Assembly (NCBI GenBank): GCA_018648445.1
Contig: JABGRG010000155.1
Coordinates: 1 to 6,742, forward strand
Reading direction: 5' to 3'
Source of the DNA: Rhodospirillales bacterium
Lineage (GTDB): Bacteria; Pseudomonadota; Alphaproteobacteria; Rhodospirillales_A; JACZKS01
Length of the DNA stretch: 6,742 bases
Shown here piece by piece: positions 6,459-6,742 of the stretch. Both the position numbers and the translations under genes were made by a program. Position 1 is the stretch's first letter; each line of letters starts with the position of its first letter. The notes below the pieces were generated by a model. It was not told the DNA's origin. It ran no database searches and worked only from the letters and a program-made list of their open reading frames with translations.

Positions 6459-6474
6459 GACCATTTTAATGGTC
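6459..6474. promoter_or_regulatory. Perfect palindrome, candidate operator of the DUF134 operon
   Basis: GACCATTTTAATGGTC: 7-bp arms with a 2-bp centre, starting 22 nt before the ATG of the DUF134 fusion. A second half-site-like ACCAT lies beside it at 6452-6456. The position, next to the probable promoter of a gene with a helix-turn-helix domain, fits an autoregulatory operator. A role as an mRNA hairpin near the ribosome site is the alternative. Confidence 0.45.
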
Positions 6475-6489
6475 ACTCATTCAGTCTTT

Positions 6490-6548
6490 TTAGCAAACCG
6501 AAATCGGAGAAAAAGAGGGCCGAAATCTCGGAAAATTAGCAAAACCGA
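6490..6548. repeat. Imperfect direct repeats in the leader of the DUF134 operon
   Basis: TTAGCAAACCGA (6490-6501) and TTAGCAAAACCGA (6536-6548) differ by one inserted A and start 46 nt apart. Between and overlapping them are two copies of CCGAAATC (6498-6505 and 6520-6527), each followed by TCGG or GG so that each can also form a small hairpin. The stretch is noncoding. It may bind a regulator or be the remains of local duplication. Confidence 0.45.
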
Positions 6549-6565
6549 GCCCCACCCGAGCGGTC

Positions 6566-6742
6566 CTATTCCTCCCGCAATTCCCGGCCGAGGTCGCGCA
6601 AGCGCTCTTCCGTCCGGGCCAACTCCGCTTTCAGTCGGTTGCGTTCCCCCTTGAGGGCCAGACGTTCCTCTTCCGGCGAAGAAGGCGCGCCGGCGTCGAC
6701 TCGAACAGCTCCGCCACCTGGCCCAAAGCCGCCTTGACGGCG
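6566..6742 (-). CDS. C-terminal end of a DUF5320-like Gly-rich/coiled-coil protein (5' end beyond window)
   Basis: 58 codons are visible, ending at TAG 6568-6566 and open to the window edge. The visible part begins with a Gly-rich stretch (RRQGGFGPGGGAV) and passes through APSSPEEERLALKG into a charged helix (ERNRLKAELARTEERL, then RDLGRELREE) with heptad-like Leu spacing. A Gly/Arg-rich body followed by an EEE-led coiled coil at the very C-terminus is the layout of DUF5320 proteins, which commonly lie beside NifX-type, DUF134 and ferredoxin-MinD genes in anaerobes, so context agrees. Function of the family is unknown. It is separated from the DUF134 fusion by 129 nt that include the repeats and palindrome, so it may be a separate transcript. 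Assignment rests on composition and context, as most of the protein is outside the window. Confidence 0.6.
   Translation of the reverse strand, partial: RRQGGFGPGGGAVRVDAGAPSSPEEERLALKGERNRLKAELARTEERLRDLGRELREE

Noticed and set aside
6437..6565. Sigma-54 promoter for the ORP-like operon, as in Desulfovibrio
   Set aside because: No GG-N10-GC core with the expected TGGCAC/TTGC surroundings is present on the minus strand of this leader.
6566..6742. A frameshift in the partial right-edge gene, since another frame reads AVKAALGQVAELFESTPA
   Set aside because: The frame that ends at the TAG is open throughout and its Gly-rich body plus coiled coil fits DUF5320; the alternative frame gives an unlikely basic tail and needs an indel.

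Overview
The window reads as a fragment of a GC-rich bacterial chromosome. It is most likely from a proteobacterium with an anaerobic or microaerobic lifestyle, judged from gene content: an orange-protein-like Fe-S/ATPase cluster and an anaerobe-type FMN glutamate-synthase-like protein. I cannot name the genus. Every gene I can support lies on the minus strand, so the order of transcription runs from the right edge to the left edge.

Right part (about 3512-6742) is a compact cluster. It holds the C-terminal end of a Gly-rich/coiled-coil protein resembling DUF5320. Next comes a DUF134 helix-turn-helix domain fused to a NifX/ORP-type (PF02579) domain, then two paralogous MinD-type ATPases each carrying an inserted two-cluster ferredoxin domain, then a stand-alone NifX/ORP-type protein. 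The fusion and the first ATPase overlap by 4 nt, the two ATPases overlap by 8 nt, and the last gene follows after 24 nt, so they look like one translationally coupled operon. The family set matches the orange protein (ORP) clusters known from Desulfovibrio and other anaerobes. Those encode small proteins of a fold that can hold Mo-containing metal-sulfur clusters, and ferredoxin-bearing MinD ATPases proposed to act in metal-cluster handling and cell division. A perfect palindrome and two near-identical 12/13-bp repeats lie in the 129-nt leader before the DUF134 fusion and are candidate operators.

Middle part (2449-3511): a spacer of about 280 nt with an imperfect hairpin, short direct repeats and one doubtful small ORF, followed by a TauE/SafE (TSUP) membrane transporter with a GTG start.

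Left part (1-2226): a complete enolase-superfamily protein of the D-mannonate dehydratase (ManD/RspA) type with all expected active-site residues. It is followed by the first 309 codons of an FMN-binding glutamate-synthase-like protein that starts at TTG and runs off the left edge. This last gene is visibly more AT-rich than the rest and is easy to overlook because neither its stop nor an ATG start is in the window.

The right-hand cluster forms a plausible functional unit (regulator, Fe-S ATPase pair, metal-cluster carrier proteins). The TSUP transporter, ManD and glutamate-synthase-like genes are co-oriented, but spacers of 90-282 nt separate them and I see no strong functional link between them.
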